Assembly (NCBI GenBank): GCA_946902985.2
Contig: OX336388.2
Location: 230,384,467 to 230,448,466, forward strand
DNA from: Meconema thalassinum
Lineage: Eukaryota > Arthropoda > Insecta > Orthoptera > Tettigoniidae
Direction of reading: 5' to 3'
DNA: 64,000 nucleotides
This document shows positions 10,156-20,784 of the stretch, piece after piece (positions within the stretch are counted from its first letter, which is position 1; each line of letters opens with the position of its first letter). Both the position numbers and the translations under genes were made by a program. The notes under the pieces are model-generated. The model did not search any database and was not told where the DNA came from. It saw nothing but the letters and a program-made list of their open reading frames with translations.

Positions 10156-11964
10156 ATGAGGTAAGTTAGTTTTTCACGTTGTTGATGTAACTTTCTTGAT
10201 ACTTCAGTTCAATATTGTCCGAGTTAGCGTTGCTCCAAATGTATCAACTAAATATCAGTGTATAGTACTGTAACTAAGCTTTAATGTCGTGGATTAACTT
10301 TTGCTTCACTTCACTTCACCTAACCTTACTGACACGCCATTCAAAAACACGCCAAATGGGGCAAATCTCTGCAGGTCTTTTGGGGCAAGTCCCTGCACCC
10401 CTTGAGTGCAGGGCTTTGCCCCATTTAGTATCAACATTGTAGATACAATAATGTACGTATTAATTATCATTTATTATCTATCAAACAAATACTTTCTAAG
10501 AGTAGATAGCTGGGTAGATATATCAAAGCAATTAAAATAATTTTTCCAATATATTTCTCTAGGAACTACAAAAGAAAAACTGATTATAAGCCTTTGACGG
10601 AGGACCACCTCGATGAGGCTCGAAGATTGATTGCTGCAGGATCCTCATTTCGTCAAGCTGCCAAGAAAATTGGTTTCAATGAGACTACGCTGAGGACTCG
10701 ACTGAAGAAAGGAGGCAGCGTAAAACTCGGACGATTTCGGAATACCTTTACGACAGAACAAGAGAAGGAGTTGGTGAGCCACTGTATTGCCCTCGATCAA
10801 CGTTTCTTTGGTCTTACACTGAAATCTTTACGATTTCTTCTCTTCAAATATTCAGAGGACAACAACATACCTCATCAATTTCCTATAAACTCCAAACTAG
10901 CAGGGAGGGATTTTACGCGAGAATTTATGAAGAGAAACAAATTGTCCCTGCGTGTTCCACGAAAAACCAGCGTCGCCAGAGCTATGGGTTTCAACCGAGT
11001 TCAACTTGCACAGTATTTTGACAATTTGGGGTCTGTCGTCAGAACTTATAAGTTTACTCCCAATAAAATCTACAATATGGACGAAACAGGGGTACAAACT
11101 GTTCCAAACAAACTCCCATTACATGTAGCCCCCACAGGGAAAAGAGAAGTTGCCAAGACAGTAGCAGCAGAGCAAGGCCAAACAGTAACTGTTGTGTGTG
11201 CACTGAATGCAGTGGGGAATTATGTTCCTCCTTACTTTATCTATGCTAGAAAGAGAGAAAATCGCCAATTGCTTCATGGTGGCCCTACTGGGTGTGATAT
11301 GGCTGTGACAGAAAAGGGGTATATGAACACCTCGACGTTCATCAAGTGGCTGCAACATTTTCAAAAGTATGCAAATCCAAGCGAGGAAAATCCAATTTTA
11401 CTCATTTTAGATAATCATATTTCTCACACAAGCCTAGAGGCTATTACGTTTGCAAGAGCACACCACATCCACCTGCTCACCTTACCACCACACAGCAGTC
11501 ACAAGACTCAACCACTTGATCGCTGTTTTTTTGGCCCTCTCAAGAATTATTATGATGCTGCTGTTGATGCATGGGATGTATCAAATCCGGGTCAGACGTT
11601 TGACGTTTACAGTGTTGCTGCGACTTTCAAGATTGCCTTTGAGAAAGCCGGAACCATTGCAACTGCAGTTCAAGCTTTCAAAGCAACAGGCATTTTCCCG
11701 TTTGACCCAAATGTCTTCGTTGAAGTTGATTTTCTGCCATCAGAAGTGACAGATCAAGACCTACCAGAACACGATCTCGCCAATGATGAATGTCATGATG
11801 ATCGAAGAATCATATTTCTTAACGATGGAGACGCAAGTGGTAACATTGTAGGTGAAACAGCTGTTTTTGACCAAACGTCTCCTGATCAAGGATTTTCATT
11901 TCATTACATTGTCAGAATTAATGCTTTAATTAGTAGGGTATACTATTCAGTGTACCTATTATAA
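10156..11964 (+). CDS. pogo-family transposase, two exons (10156-10160, 10563-11964)
   Basis: A DDE/D transposase of the pogo superfamily. Exon 1 is ATGAG followed by donor GTAAGT; exon 2 starts after TTTCTCTAG at 10563. Splicing yields an N-terminus MRNYKRKTDYKP, the usual pogo start, which supports this model over the internal TTG at 10594. Predicted 468 residues. Residues about 1-60 form the CENP-B/psq-type HTH (RQAAKKIGFNETTLRTRLKK). A second, CENP-B-type HTH region follows to about 150. The DDE_1 catalytic core has D175 (MDETGV), D285 (ILDNH) and D321 (PLDRCFF). The last 21 residues (from FHYIV) are encoded by the flanking 44-bp repeat, so the native C-terminus is lost and the stop is borrowed. 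No internal stop or frameshift is seen. Whether it is transcribed, a domesticated gene or simply a young element copy is unknown. Confidence 0.85.
10161..10562 (+). other. Predicted 402-bp intron of the pogo transposase
   Basis: GTAAGT donor and a pyrimidine-rich TTTCTCTAG acceptor. It carries further copies of the terminal GGGGCAAA motif (10358, 10382 and, inverted, 10415). Confidence 0.75.
10381..10423 (+). repeat. Hairpin of terminal-repeat-like motifs inside the pogo intron
   Basis: TGGGGCAAGTCCCTGCAC pairs with GTGCAGGGCTTTGCCCCA across a short CCCTTGA loop. A direct motif GGGGCAAATCTCTGCAGG lies just upstream at 10358. The motif matches that at the left end of the element (10003 and 10020). 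Such arrays could be transposase binding sites or the remnant of a tiny nested element with the same termini; this is inference. Confidence 0.7.
11899..11943 (+). repeat. 44-bp direct repeat, right copy
   Basis: Uninterrupted copy of the sequence before the pogo element. It encodes the last residues of the transposase frame and lacks the SINE-A insertion present in the left copy. Confidence 0.85.
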
Positions 11965-12208
11965 ATAAAAACCGTGAGGTTTCTCACCTCCCCATATTAC
12001 GAAACCCGGTTGCCTAATACGAGGAAAGTGCACTTTTAAAGTTAACAATAATATCAGAGGGTATTACAACACCAAACGTGCCCATATTTGTAATATACAT
12101 AGTATATCGCCTAGGTTTACATTGGTGAGAAAACCAAAATTATTCCGTTCCTTCTTATGTCTAATGTGAGCCCAATAAAAAAAACTCCCCATATTTGGCG
12201 ACTTTCCT

Positions 12209-13110
12209 CTACCCATTTTTAGAAGATACCTTATGCACTGGACAGCTGAATTCGTGATTAATTGTATAGGTAGCTTCGTAAGTCTCAGAACTCAGGAAGT
12301 CCTTTCTAGCAGCGTTACTAACAGCTTTCAAAGTTTCAAGGTAAGAAAGAAAATATTCCTCTAGCCAGTTTAGGCGACTGACATTTAATGAGAAAAAATG
12401 CCCTTTATCTGGATTTCTAGACTGAATGTGATGATATGTGATGCTTACGTCATACATAGCGAACCATTTATTAACGTTTTTCAAAAAAATGGTTGCTTCT
12501 GCGTCCATGAATGTGTACGCTTCCGGGTGCATGCCTATATTTTCTTTTAGTGTACTAATGGCACCAATAACTTCTGACGAGAACACTTCCTTGGCACGCC
12601 GAACATTCATTTTTTCAAATTTAGTGGGTTCGATGTGTTTTTAGTGAGGTGTCTGACCGGTTTGACGATCTCACCCTTTTGCATTGTGTTTAGTAATGAC
12701 AAGTATTTCCCTGAAATTATTCCAGTACCATCAGTCATCTCTCGTTACAGAAACTGCGTTCTAATGGTTTTTTTAGAATGTGACAATGATCAAAACTAGG
12801 GAATACATTCCTGGACTCGTCGTATGGGTGATTGACCATTGGTTGCAAATTCTCTCCCCCTAAATGCCTCATCATTGTAGTGTTAGTTTTGTGATTATCA
12901 GAGACAGTTATTATAATTATGAAACCACATTGTTCAACCTCGAGAATAACGTCCAGCAGGAGTTTATGTAAGTCCCGTCCTGACAGCTGCTTCGTGAAAA
13001 AGAAGGCACACGGCATCTGATAATTTGTCGAAAGATCTCTTAGCACAAAACACAACACACGATTAGCTGCTACTTGTTCCCGGCTGTAATTTTGATCCTC
13101 TCTTTCCTTT
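12209..13110 (-). pseudogene. P-element/THAP9-like transposase relic
   Basis: Two main segments on the minus strand. The upstream part (13058-12735) reads LRDLSTNYQMPC, then VSDNHKTNTTMMRHLGG and FPSFDHCHILKK. This is the RNase H-like region of P-element-type transposases, with the aspartate of the SDNHKTN motif. The downstream part (12610-12209) reads KEVFSSEVIGA, WFAMYDV, DKGHFF, RLNWLEEYFLSYLE and FLSSETYEAT, matching the later part of the same family. Between them the frame is lost: at about 12638 an A-run appears one base short, after which the aligned reading resumes at NVRRAKEV. The THAP domain and the C-terminal part are absent. It is a dead fragment. Confidence 0.8.
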
Positions 13111-13150
13111 TAATGAGACGGTGTTGGAGTAGTGTCCTTGTACCCGAAGA

Positions 13151-13680
13151 AGGTGCAAGGTATGTCTAATTTCTCTTAGATTTATTAGCACGCTATTTTA
13201 TTTTGTGATATAATTTTAATTTTGATAATGCGGAAATTATAATGATAATAATTATATAGTGTCACTAGCAACCCGCCCCGGCTTCGCCCGGGAACAGTTA
13301 TGAATGTGCAAGGAATTCCTGTCAGACGTAATTTAAGAATGGCGAGGTGCAAGCCAAATGCCCCTCCCGTCCAAACTAAAAACACTTATAGTGGGCGATG
13401 TATCGAAGATAGAGATATGCTCTCGCGGACTTTTTTGTAGAATTTCTCACGCTGAACAATTCTTACACTCATAATATAATGATATTTTTAACGGTTCGCC
13501 CAGCGTAAGCTTAAAAAGCGCACGGACGCCAGGCTATTTTTTCGACCTTTTCACTGAAATCGTTACTGCTTGGCTCCCTTTGGTCATAAATAAATTATTT
13601 TCTACACAAATCTTCCTCGAGATCACCTTTACAGAATGGTGAAAGCAGCATCAAAATCCATCCAGTGGTTCTTGAGATTA
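13151..13680 (-). repeat. Inverted-repeat pair 1, right arm
   Basis: Reverse complement of 8938-9470, including 111 bp beyond the Helitron end. Both arms put the Helitron 3' ends inward (tail to tail), enclosing 3.7 kb with the pogo and P-like genes. Confidence 0.85.
13265..13680 (-). mobile_element. Helitron copy H2, 5' truncated
   Basis: On the minus strand it ends with the GCCGGGGCGGGTTG hairpin region and CTAG (13268-13265) before T, as H1 does. It lacks the first ~50 bp with the TCTCTACTTAG start; repeat X begins there instead. Confidence 0.8.
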
Positions 13681-13682
13681 CA

Positions 13683-13890
13683 CATTTAATATACGTACTG
13701 GACAGTTGATTCCTTATCGCGCCTATAATGGGAGGGGAGTGCGCTCTACCGGCAACGAGTAGAAACTTTCCAATTACATGTTATACATGGGTTCTGACTG
13801 GGAATGTCAAGGCCGGTATAGAGCGCAGCTCGTATTCAGTCGGCCGTGAGTTCACCATGATAATTCACTTTTTTGTTCCTAGATGTCTCG
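13683..13890 (+). repeat. Repeat X, copy 2
   Basis: About 200 bp homologous to 33850-34035. It contains an internal inverted pair (gagtgcgctctaccggc and gccggtatagagcgcagctc) separated by about 55 bp, so it can fold back. Class unknown. Confidence 0.7.
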
Positions 13891-14027
13891 TGCAAATCTG
13901 CTGGCGAATTTTGTTTTAATTCTATATTTTCCATCGTACTATGCACAATATAACGATTAATTTTAAAACGTCTGAGTCATTACAAAACAGTAAATATAAA
14001 GAAATTCACGCAAAAAACTAACTCTGA

Positions 14028-14083
14028 TAGGGTTTGAACCATAGCCATAAGATTGATAGGCCAACGCTTTACCAAGGAGCCAA
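14028..14083 (-). other. tRNA-like fragment (SINE head or tRNA pseudogene)
   Basis: On the minus strand, ggtaaagcgttggcc resembles an A box and GGTTCAAACCC a B box about 35 bp later. I do not see a complete cloverleaf, so I do not call a tRNA gene. Confidence 0.45.
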
Positions 14084-14263
14084 ACGTGCGAACGGACATT
14101 AACCGATATCAAATGAGTTACATAGAACATGTTAGCAATTAATGATTTACACTAAACGATTTCATCAGTGGAGTATATTATTTATATATGAAGCATTTCA
14201 TACAAAGTATATTTATTTTGTATCAGTGCGCTATATTGCATGCAATACTCAAATTAGTGAAAT

Positions 14264-14530
14264 ACGAGGCACGTCCAGAAAGTAAGTTCCGTTTGGTAAT
14301 AAAATTGAATTGTGTACAGATACAGAAAAATTATTTATTGCACAACATTCTACACCTCTTAAACTACTTTTCCACATAACTGCCGAACTTTTGCAGGCAT
14401 TTGTCATAGCGTGGCACAAGCTTTTGGATACCTTCTTCATAGAAGTTTGCCGCCGACCGTAAACGAGAGTGAAGACTCCCCTGTAAGATATCCTACTGTT
14501 TGGCCACCACTGTTAGGCAAATTGCGTATG
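14264..14530 (-). pseudogene. mariner-family element, 3' fragment
   Basis: The + strand start CGAGGCACGTCCAGAAAG looks like a mariner terminal repeat. On the minus strand just inside it a frame ends RYDKCLQKF then GSYVEK and a stop at 14364-14366, the standard mariner transposase C-terminus. Only about 40 codons remain; the catalytic core and the other terminus are missing. Confidence 0.7.
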
Positions 14531-14668
14531 TAGTCAGGAGAACTCCTAAACATACGCAATTCTACTTAAAAACAGAAATTGGCAGAGAAAAAAATGTGTT
14601 GCATTACATATTGAACCTCGTATAAGGTTAGTTTATTTATTTTGTAAATGTTTGTGATACTAAACGCG

Positions 14669-14885
14669 AACGGCTTCGGTGGCGTAGTTGGTAGCATGCT
14701 GAGCTTCTCTGCCTAAGATCGCGGGTTCAAACCTGGCTGAAGTCATATGATGTTTTAAGAGCGTTAAAAATCCCTCAGTATGCCTTCCTTTGGAGGGGTC
14801 ATGTCATGGATTAATGGCATGTAAAAGAACCTTCCACTAACTACAATTGTTTGAAGCTAAATTTGTAGGTTAGATTTGATTGACG
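14669..14885 (+). mobile_element. SINE-E, tRNA-derived
   Basis: The head GGCTTCGGTGGCGTAGTTGG and B box GGGTTCAAACC are followed by a body containing ggaggggtcatgtcatgg and GGCATGTAAAAGAACC, a phrase common to insect SINE bodies. No tail or target duplication was identified, so the 3' boundary is approximate. Confidence 0.65.
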
Positions 14886-15035
14886 CTCTATTATATACCA
14901 ACGTTCGTCTCCAGGTGCTGGTTGAGGTGGCATCTAGTAGCCAAGTTCACAGATAGGTGTTGTGGACGGTAGCATTTAGTAGCAAAACTAGGAACTACTT
15001 GAAATTGATTGTCTGCAGTCGTTAGCTGAATTACA

Positions 15036-15350
15036 ACCGGGTGAGTTAGCCGTGGTCGTTACGGCAGCCGCTCACATCCGGGAGGCGAGGAGGTTCGAAT
15101 CCCCCCGCCGGCAACCTTGAAGATGGTCTTCTGTGGTTTCCCATCTTCCTTCCAGGCAAATGCCGGGGTTGGTCCCAAACTATAGGCCACAGCCGCTACC
15201 TTCCAACTCCTCGTCCTTACATCCCAACTTTCCTCCCCAACGGTACTTGTAGCACACCCATTGGGTGTCCGTCTCGAAGCAGCTACAAAACTGGCGACCC
15301 GAACATGTCCTCGGACACTCCCGGCACTAAAAGCCATACGCTAAAAAAAA
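15036..15350 (+). mobile_element. SINE-B, tRNA-derived, with 10-bp target duplication
   Basis: Flanked by CTGAATTACA at 15026-15035 and 15351-15360. The head is GGGTGAGTTAGCCGTGGTCG, with a B box GGTTCGAATCC; the body ends agccatacgcTAAAAAAAA. A second copy at 40494-43093 is split by a Transib-like element. Confidence 0.93.
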
Positions 15351-15360
15351 CTGAATTACA

Positions 15361-16645
15361 GATAACACACACTAATACAGCCATCGCAATTAACACTGGT
15401 TATCAGACAGATACTACACACACCCAAAGTACACGGAGCTACATGACCGCGTTGTCGCAGCCCCTAAACTGAGGAACCAACCAACCTAAACTAGCCTACA
15501 CACGTGTATACAGTTAGAACAAAATATAATAATAATTTAATATTTGTACGCGTAGACAGAAACATCTTGAAGAGTAGAAATGTCAAACGTTCTAAGTGCC
15601 ATTTTCTTAATTTTACAGGAGAAGTAAAGAACTATCTCTGTTTGCATTTCATTTATCACACCAAAAATACTTATGATGGCAGTTTCCTACTAAAAATTTC
15701 GTATGTATAACAAATCTTTACCAATAATACAATGGTTTAGGGGAAACAAAGTAATAACAACAAGAACGTTCTATGTGCCATATGATGAAAGAATTAGTTA
15801 CAAGTGCCATTCGACCTGTTGTTACATTTTTTTTAAGAGTTTATAAGGATATAATAATACAAATAATAATAAAAATATAAAATATATATTGTATTAAACA
15901 CAAACTACTGTATCCTATCAAGGGGAAAAGTACAAAAATGCATTTTAGGAGAGAGATACACCTTTTGCATGACAATTTCTACCGAGATAAAGGAAATTAT
16001 TTCTCACAAACTATATGTTGCAAAGAAATAAAACTTTACATGATCATTAAACACTGTTCACTCATTATTATGCATTAAACACATTCTATAATATGCTTGC
16101 AGTCATGCATTGTCATAGCACCAAGCTTTCAGCTGATCTTTGTACAGCGTTTACATGATAAGTACCCCACAATTTAAAATATATACATGAATGTTCTTGA
16201 TTGCTGTTACTAACATTCACGGCTACATCATACACCAAAATAATTGATACACATATTCAGGAAAGACTCATTTTTTCATATTCTTACTCTAAATGTATAT
16301 ATTTTTTACTTTTGTTGGGTGAAAATATTCTCTTAAATGGGAAGTATGCTTGATACAAACACATGTTGGTGTATGCTGTTTATATCAGTACAATACACAA
16401 CCATGCTCAATTTCATTGAGATATCTTGAATAGTATTTGAGTTATCATATAAACGCTGTGTGAAAATAAAGTTTTCGGGAAACACGCTTCAAAGGGTAGG
16501 ATTAAAAGAGGTAACTTTAGCGACAACAACTGACATTTATGGGAATATCTCTGGAAGTGTTGAAGATATTTTCTTTTGTTTTCACGAAATGCAAGATAAA
16601 AGATTAGTCAATCAAATAATTCATTTAAAAAAAATGACCCTGAAA
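15361..16645. other. No recognisable feature (AT-rich)
   Basis: AT-rich sequence. Only short open frames are present, with no family resemblance. The phrase aacgttcta-gtgcca occurs twice (about 15587 and 15767) without further homology. Confidence 0.4.
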
Positions 16646-16651
16646 GGTGTA

Positions 16652-16673
16652 CCCCCCCCCCCCCCCCCCCCCC
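16652..16673 (+). repeat. Poly-C tract (22 bp)
   Basis: Uninterrupted run of C. Confidence 0.95.
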
Positions 16674-16850
16674 TAAGAAACAAATGACTATCAACCATCA
16701 CATTCTCACCTGACAACTGACAGTTTTTCATTTCTTACACAGAGGTTTTAGTTAATATATCATAAAACTCTGTGCTCTTGGGGAAGGAATGGCAACATAG
16801 TCGAGAAGTCGTTCTTTTTTTTTTCAACCAATAAATGGGCTTGGACTTTC

Positions 16851-17270
16851 AGTATTGGAATACAGCTCAGCGGTGTGGACCCATATCATCATTGAGCTGG
16901 AGATGGTACAAAGGAAGGCTGCCAGGTTTGTGCTCAACGATTATAATCCTAGAAGTGGTGTAACTCAAATGATAGAAAAACTAGGGTGGGAATCTCTGGA
17001 AGATAGAAGGACGAAATCCAGACTATACGCTATGTTTAACACTTACACTTCCCTAATCAGCAACCATGGGGAGAACTAAGCAGACGTCTGGAAAATCTCA
17101 CCTACCTGAGCAGGGCAGATCATCCACATAAAGTCAAGGTCCGACCACAGCGTACAAATTATGGGAAATATTCTATCATTATCCGTGGTTCTGATAATTG
17201 GAACTCTTTACTTGCGGCAGTCTTAGAACCCTTCCAGAAACATATTTATGTGTTTAAGAAGATACTGAAA
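16851..17270 (+). pseudogene. LINE-eta fragment (CR1/L2-type reverse transcriptase C-terminus)
   Basis: Reads LEYSSAVW, then LEMVQRKAARFVLNDY, then LGWESLEDRRTKSRL. These are hallmark strings of the thumb region of CR1/L2-like non-LTR reverse transcriptases. After a frame change near 17075 the typical C-terminal GSDNWNSLL and FKKIL follow. It is 5' truncated and frameshifted. Confidence 0.75.
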
Positions 17271-17304
17271 TTTTGTGTAAATACTACGAAGTAATTACTA
17301 TAGT

Positions 17305-17400
17305 GCTTGCCACGGTGAGTGAGTGGTTATCGTGTCTGACTACCAACCCCAAGCTTGCAGGTTCAATCCTGGCCGTGGTAAGTGATTTTAAAAGGCGACA
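17305..17400 (+). mobile_element. SINE fragment, tRNA-derived head
   Basis: TGAGTGAGTGGTTATCG (A-box-like), then GGTTCAATCC (B box), inside complementary ends gccacgg / ccgtgg. The remainder of the element is not identifiable. Confidence 0.6.
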
Positions 17401-17514
17401 ATTGTCACTTCTCTCCCTTCTTCCTCTTCTCTTCCCAAAATATCTTCGTCCTTTGACTGTTTCCTGTTTCCGTTGTTCTTTCCACAAAGTTCTTATCTTC
17501 ATCTTTTCATTTCC

Positions 17515-18880
17515 TTAAAATCCTGTATTCTTAATGTTGTTTCTGAATTCTCCTCTGTCTCCAATCATTTGCCTTTCGATCCCCTCCTGCCTTAAGTCCT
17601 CCTCTATTTCATGATACCAATTGGTTTTCCTGTTTGAGATGTTTACTACATCAAAGATCCTCTTTGTAAGTCTGTTGTTGTTCATGTGCCCGTCAAACGT
17701 TAGTCTGCGTTTTCTGATCATATCGGTGAGTCTGTCTGTGTTCCCGTACTGCTCTTTAGTAGGACATCAGCTTTCCATATGCCATCTCTGTGTATTGCTC
17801 CAAATATTTTTCTGAGCAGAAGAATACAACTCGGGAGTGCTTTCTACCAACAGGTATGGGGACTAGTATGGAACAAGGATATACCAATTAAGGCTAAAGA
17901 AGTTATGTACAAAGCATATTATGTTCCTATAATGACATATGCAGCAGAAACTTGGACAATGACTAAGAGGGATGAGAGCAGAGTACAAGCAGCTGAGATG
18001 AGATTCCTGAGAAGTATGGTCCAGAAAACGAGGAGAGACAGAGTGAGAAATGAAGATATACGGAAAGAACTGGGAGTAGAGAAACTAAATGACAAACTGG
18101 AGCAAAACAGATTGAGATGGTTTAGACATGTCAGACGGATGAATGAAGTAAGGCTACCAAGACGAACACTGGAACGACGAATGACAGGGAAGAGAGGACG
18201 AGGAAGATCAAGAATGCGTTGGATGGACTCGGTGGAGAATAGTATTAGAAAACGGAGCCTGGATTGGAGCACTGTGTCGGAAGAGGAATGGTGGAACGAC
18301 AGAACAAAGTGGAGAGGAACCATATTTGCCCCCACCCTGTGTCAGATGGAAAAGGGGAAATGATGATGATTTTTCTGAGAATTTTGCGGTTTTTTTTTTT
18401 TTTTTTTTTTTCACTTTCTAAGATGCCTGATGCTCCAATTGCTGTCGTTTCTGACCCATATAATGCTTCTGGTAGTGCGACTGTTTTGTAGTGTCTAAGT
18501 TTGGCCTGTCTTGATACGCTTTTCTTATTATAATGTGGCCATGTGAGTTTGTAGGCTTTCTGAAGTTTTACCGTTCAGTCCATGTTAGACGCCTTGTTTG
18601 ATCCTCCTATTTGTTACATATTCCCCTAAATATTTGAACTTTCCGACTCTTTTTATGGATCCATATATCGCATGCATGGTTTGCCCATCGTTGGTCTGTC
18701 GTTCCATGTATTGGGTCTTCTCATAAGATATTTGTAGACCTGTTTTGGCAGCTATTTCATGCAAGCGATCCAGTGCTTCATTGTCTCCTGGGTGTTATTA
18801 CTGAGTATGGTTACGTCACCCGCAAATGCCAGACATTTTATGATTATTCTAGTTTCCCGTGATCTTCCTAGCTGCATTCC
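17515..18880 (-). pseudogene. LINE-alpha 1, broken, split by LINE-theta
   Basis: Minus strand: the reverse transcriptase active-site block is at 18829-18812 and reads AFAGDV where the family has FADD, so a catalytic Asp is lost. The thumb block KLRHYKTV / PEALYGSE follows at about 18500. After the LINE-theta insertion (17817-18368) come LRKIFGAIHRDGIW and DNRLTKRIF-type strings (here HMNNNRLTKRIF) down to 17515. A T22 run lies at 18390-18411. Several stops and frameshifts are present. Confidence 0.7.
17817..18368 (+). mobile_element. LINE-theta (RTE/BovB-like), 5' truncated, 11-bp target duplication
   Basis: Flanked by ATTTTTCTGAG at 17806-17816 and 18369-18379 and inserted into LINE-alpha 1. 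An open frame covers the C-terminal part: VWNKDIPIKAKEVMYKAYY, PIMTYAAETWTMTK, then RLRWFRHVRRMNE and RGRGRSRMRWMDS, ending EEWWNDRTKWRG. The tail is a short (GAT)n, typical of RTE-clade elements. The open frame and exact duplication suggest a relatively young insertion, but only the end of ORF2 is present. Confidence 0.85.
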
Positions 18881-18889
18881 TTTAACTTG

Positions 18890-19745
18890 TTATTATATGT
18901 TTTTTTAAATCGTTATGCCCATCTACGGAGCGCGCTTGAACTTATTTTGCACAATATTCCTCCTTCTTTTCTTCCCAGTATCTCTTCATTCGTTCACTGT
19001 GTTCCTTTCTGCGTGCTTCTGTGCAGCCTGTACTTTTTCCTTGTAGATTTCTCTGCAAATGTATGTTTGTTTACTATGCTTCAAAATTTTACTCTATCTG
19101 GAAAGGTTTTCTCAGCAATAACCATTTCTAGTAGATCTTCATGTATTTCTGTTAATCAATTATTGCGGATTTTCAGGGTTAGCGCTAGATTTAGAATTCT
19201 CTTTGTCAGCCTGTCGTTATCCATTCTGTGAAGGTGTCCGTAGAATTTTAATCGTTGTTTTCTGATAGTATCTGCGATCTTTTCTGCGGATTGAAAAATT
19301 TCATGTGGTTTCTTTTTCATCCAAATATGATTTTCGAACTTTGGTCCTAGGATTTTTCTGAGAATGTTCCTCTCCTGTTTCTCGATGCTCTTCATTTGTG
19401 ACCTGCCCCCAATTATCAGTGTTCCGGATCCATACAGTGCCTCTGGTTCGATGGCTGTGTTGTAGTGTAGAAATTTTGCATTCCTTGAGATACATCTTTT
19501 GTTGTATCTGTTCCATGTATTTTGTAAGTCCTTTGCAATTTAGCAGTTCTTTCTTTGTTAGCTTACTGATTTAATCCTGCTGGCTGATACTTGAATTTGT
19601 CTACTTGTGAAATAACTCCGTGTTTGGTGACTAGTGGATGATTGTCAAATCTTGATTTAGTGCCTTCCATAAACTGCGTCTTTTCAAATGATATTCGGAG
19701 TCCGATTCTTGCGGCTATTGGATACAATTTTTATATGCAGTGGAT
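18890..19745 (-). pseudogene. LINE-alpha 2, broken
   Basis: Minus strand, same family as LINE-alpha 1: SFEKTQFMEGTK at about 19690, then KFLHYNTAIEPEALYGSG, QMKSIEKQERNILRKILGP, and KQRLKFYGHLHRMDNDRLTK down to about 19190. At least one frameshift lies between the blocks (about 19400). Confidence 0.75.
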
Positions 19746-19758
19746 TGCTTCTTGTCTG

Positions 19759-19804
<46 letters not shown>
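19759..19804 (+). repeat. (ATT)n microsatellite
   Basis: About 15 perfect ATT units. Confidence 0.95.
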
Positions 19805-19805
<1 letters not shown>

Positions 19806-19806
<1 letters not shown>

Positions 19807-20485
19807 AATACTATAGTTCCTAAATCGCGACTTGTATATATTAACTGTGTTTGATATTATTATAGCTTAAATTTCTGTAAGTATACAATTTGCCACCAAG
19901 AAATTACCCCCATTTGCAAATAAAGTAAATGAATGAAATAAAGTTGTATGAGGCCCGTGAACAAAAAAGAAACCAGTGTTCCGTCCATTTAAAACAAATG
20001 AAAGATTAAACCATTCGAATATTGAACTTAGCACTGTAAAGAAACCCACGCAAGGGGAACGGAAAGGCAGCAAAAAAATATGGAAAGGAAAGAGAGAGGC
20101 TTGCAGAATTAAAAACTGCTAAGATGGCACTGAATTGTAGATACTGAAATCAGCTAAATAAGCTCTTGTAATTATTCATTCATTTTGCTAAGGTGTACGT
20201 ATATTTTTTCATTAAGCACATACACATTAGCAATCTAATGTTTGGTTGTGGAGAAAATTAGGAGAAACAAACATATTCGTCAGACTTCTGAAGTGTAAAT
20301 TAAACTGGGAGATGAGTCTGTTTATTGTCAATTAATACTCTGGTGGAAGGTGAGTGAGTATTTAAAAGGTTGGCAGTTCCTATTAAGGGTGGTTCACAAT
20401 TGAAATGAGAACGATGTTTTATGTTTACGAAATATGTTGACTCGGGCAAAGAAATCATCTCTACAAAAAAGGAGATCATCCACAA
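19806..20485. other. No recognisable feature
   Basis: Only short frames with no family resemblance. Confidence 0.4.
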
Positions 20486-20784
20486 AATCATAGAGCACCA
20501 CGCTCCAGACAAAGGCTTTCAAAAATGACTTCCTAACGCCGAAATCTATATTCGATGTCAACAGATTCCTTTTTTTTGTAGAAATGCTTTCCTTTCCTGA
20601 GCCAACCAACTTTTTGTATCCTCTTTGCTTCGTCCATCACTGGTTATTTTGCTTCCTAAGTAACAGAAGTCTCCTACATCCTTTAGTTTTTCACCTGCCA
20701 ATTTGAAGTCCATAGGGGTTTCTGATTTATTTCGGCTGCATTGCAATATTTTTGTTTTACATTTATTAATTTTCATCATGAATT
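20486..20784 (-). pseudogene. LINE-beta 1, 3' portion (interrupted by a DNA transposon)
   Basis: Minus strand MKINKCKTKILQCSRNK, then KDVGDFCYLGSKITSDGRSK, then VRKSFLKAFVWSVVLY. These are downstream reverse transcriptase strings shared with the LINE-beta copies at 28691, 29336, 35936 and 57300. The 5' continuation is at 22694-22817, beyond the transposon; the first base after this block is the start of the AATT duplication. Confidence 0.85.

Larger units (their letters stand above)
9994..11898 (+). mobile_element. pogo/Tigger-family element, 3' end missing
   Basis: Starts at a putative terminal segment with two copies of GGGGCAAAG (10003 and 10020) and contains a two-exon transposase gene. 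No matching inverted terminal repeat follows the gene; instead the sequence runs straight into the second copy of the 44-bp repeat that precedes the element. It is therefore probably an immobile copy that lost its 3' terminus, although the transposase frame itself is still open. It sits between inverted arms together with the P-element-like relic. Confidence 0.8.

Noticed and set aside
17919..18335. 138-codon minus-strand frame
   Set aside because: Antisense shadow of the open LINE-theta frame.
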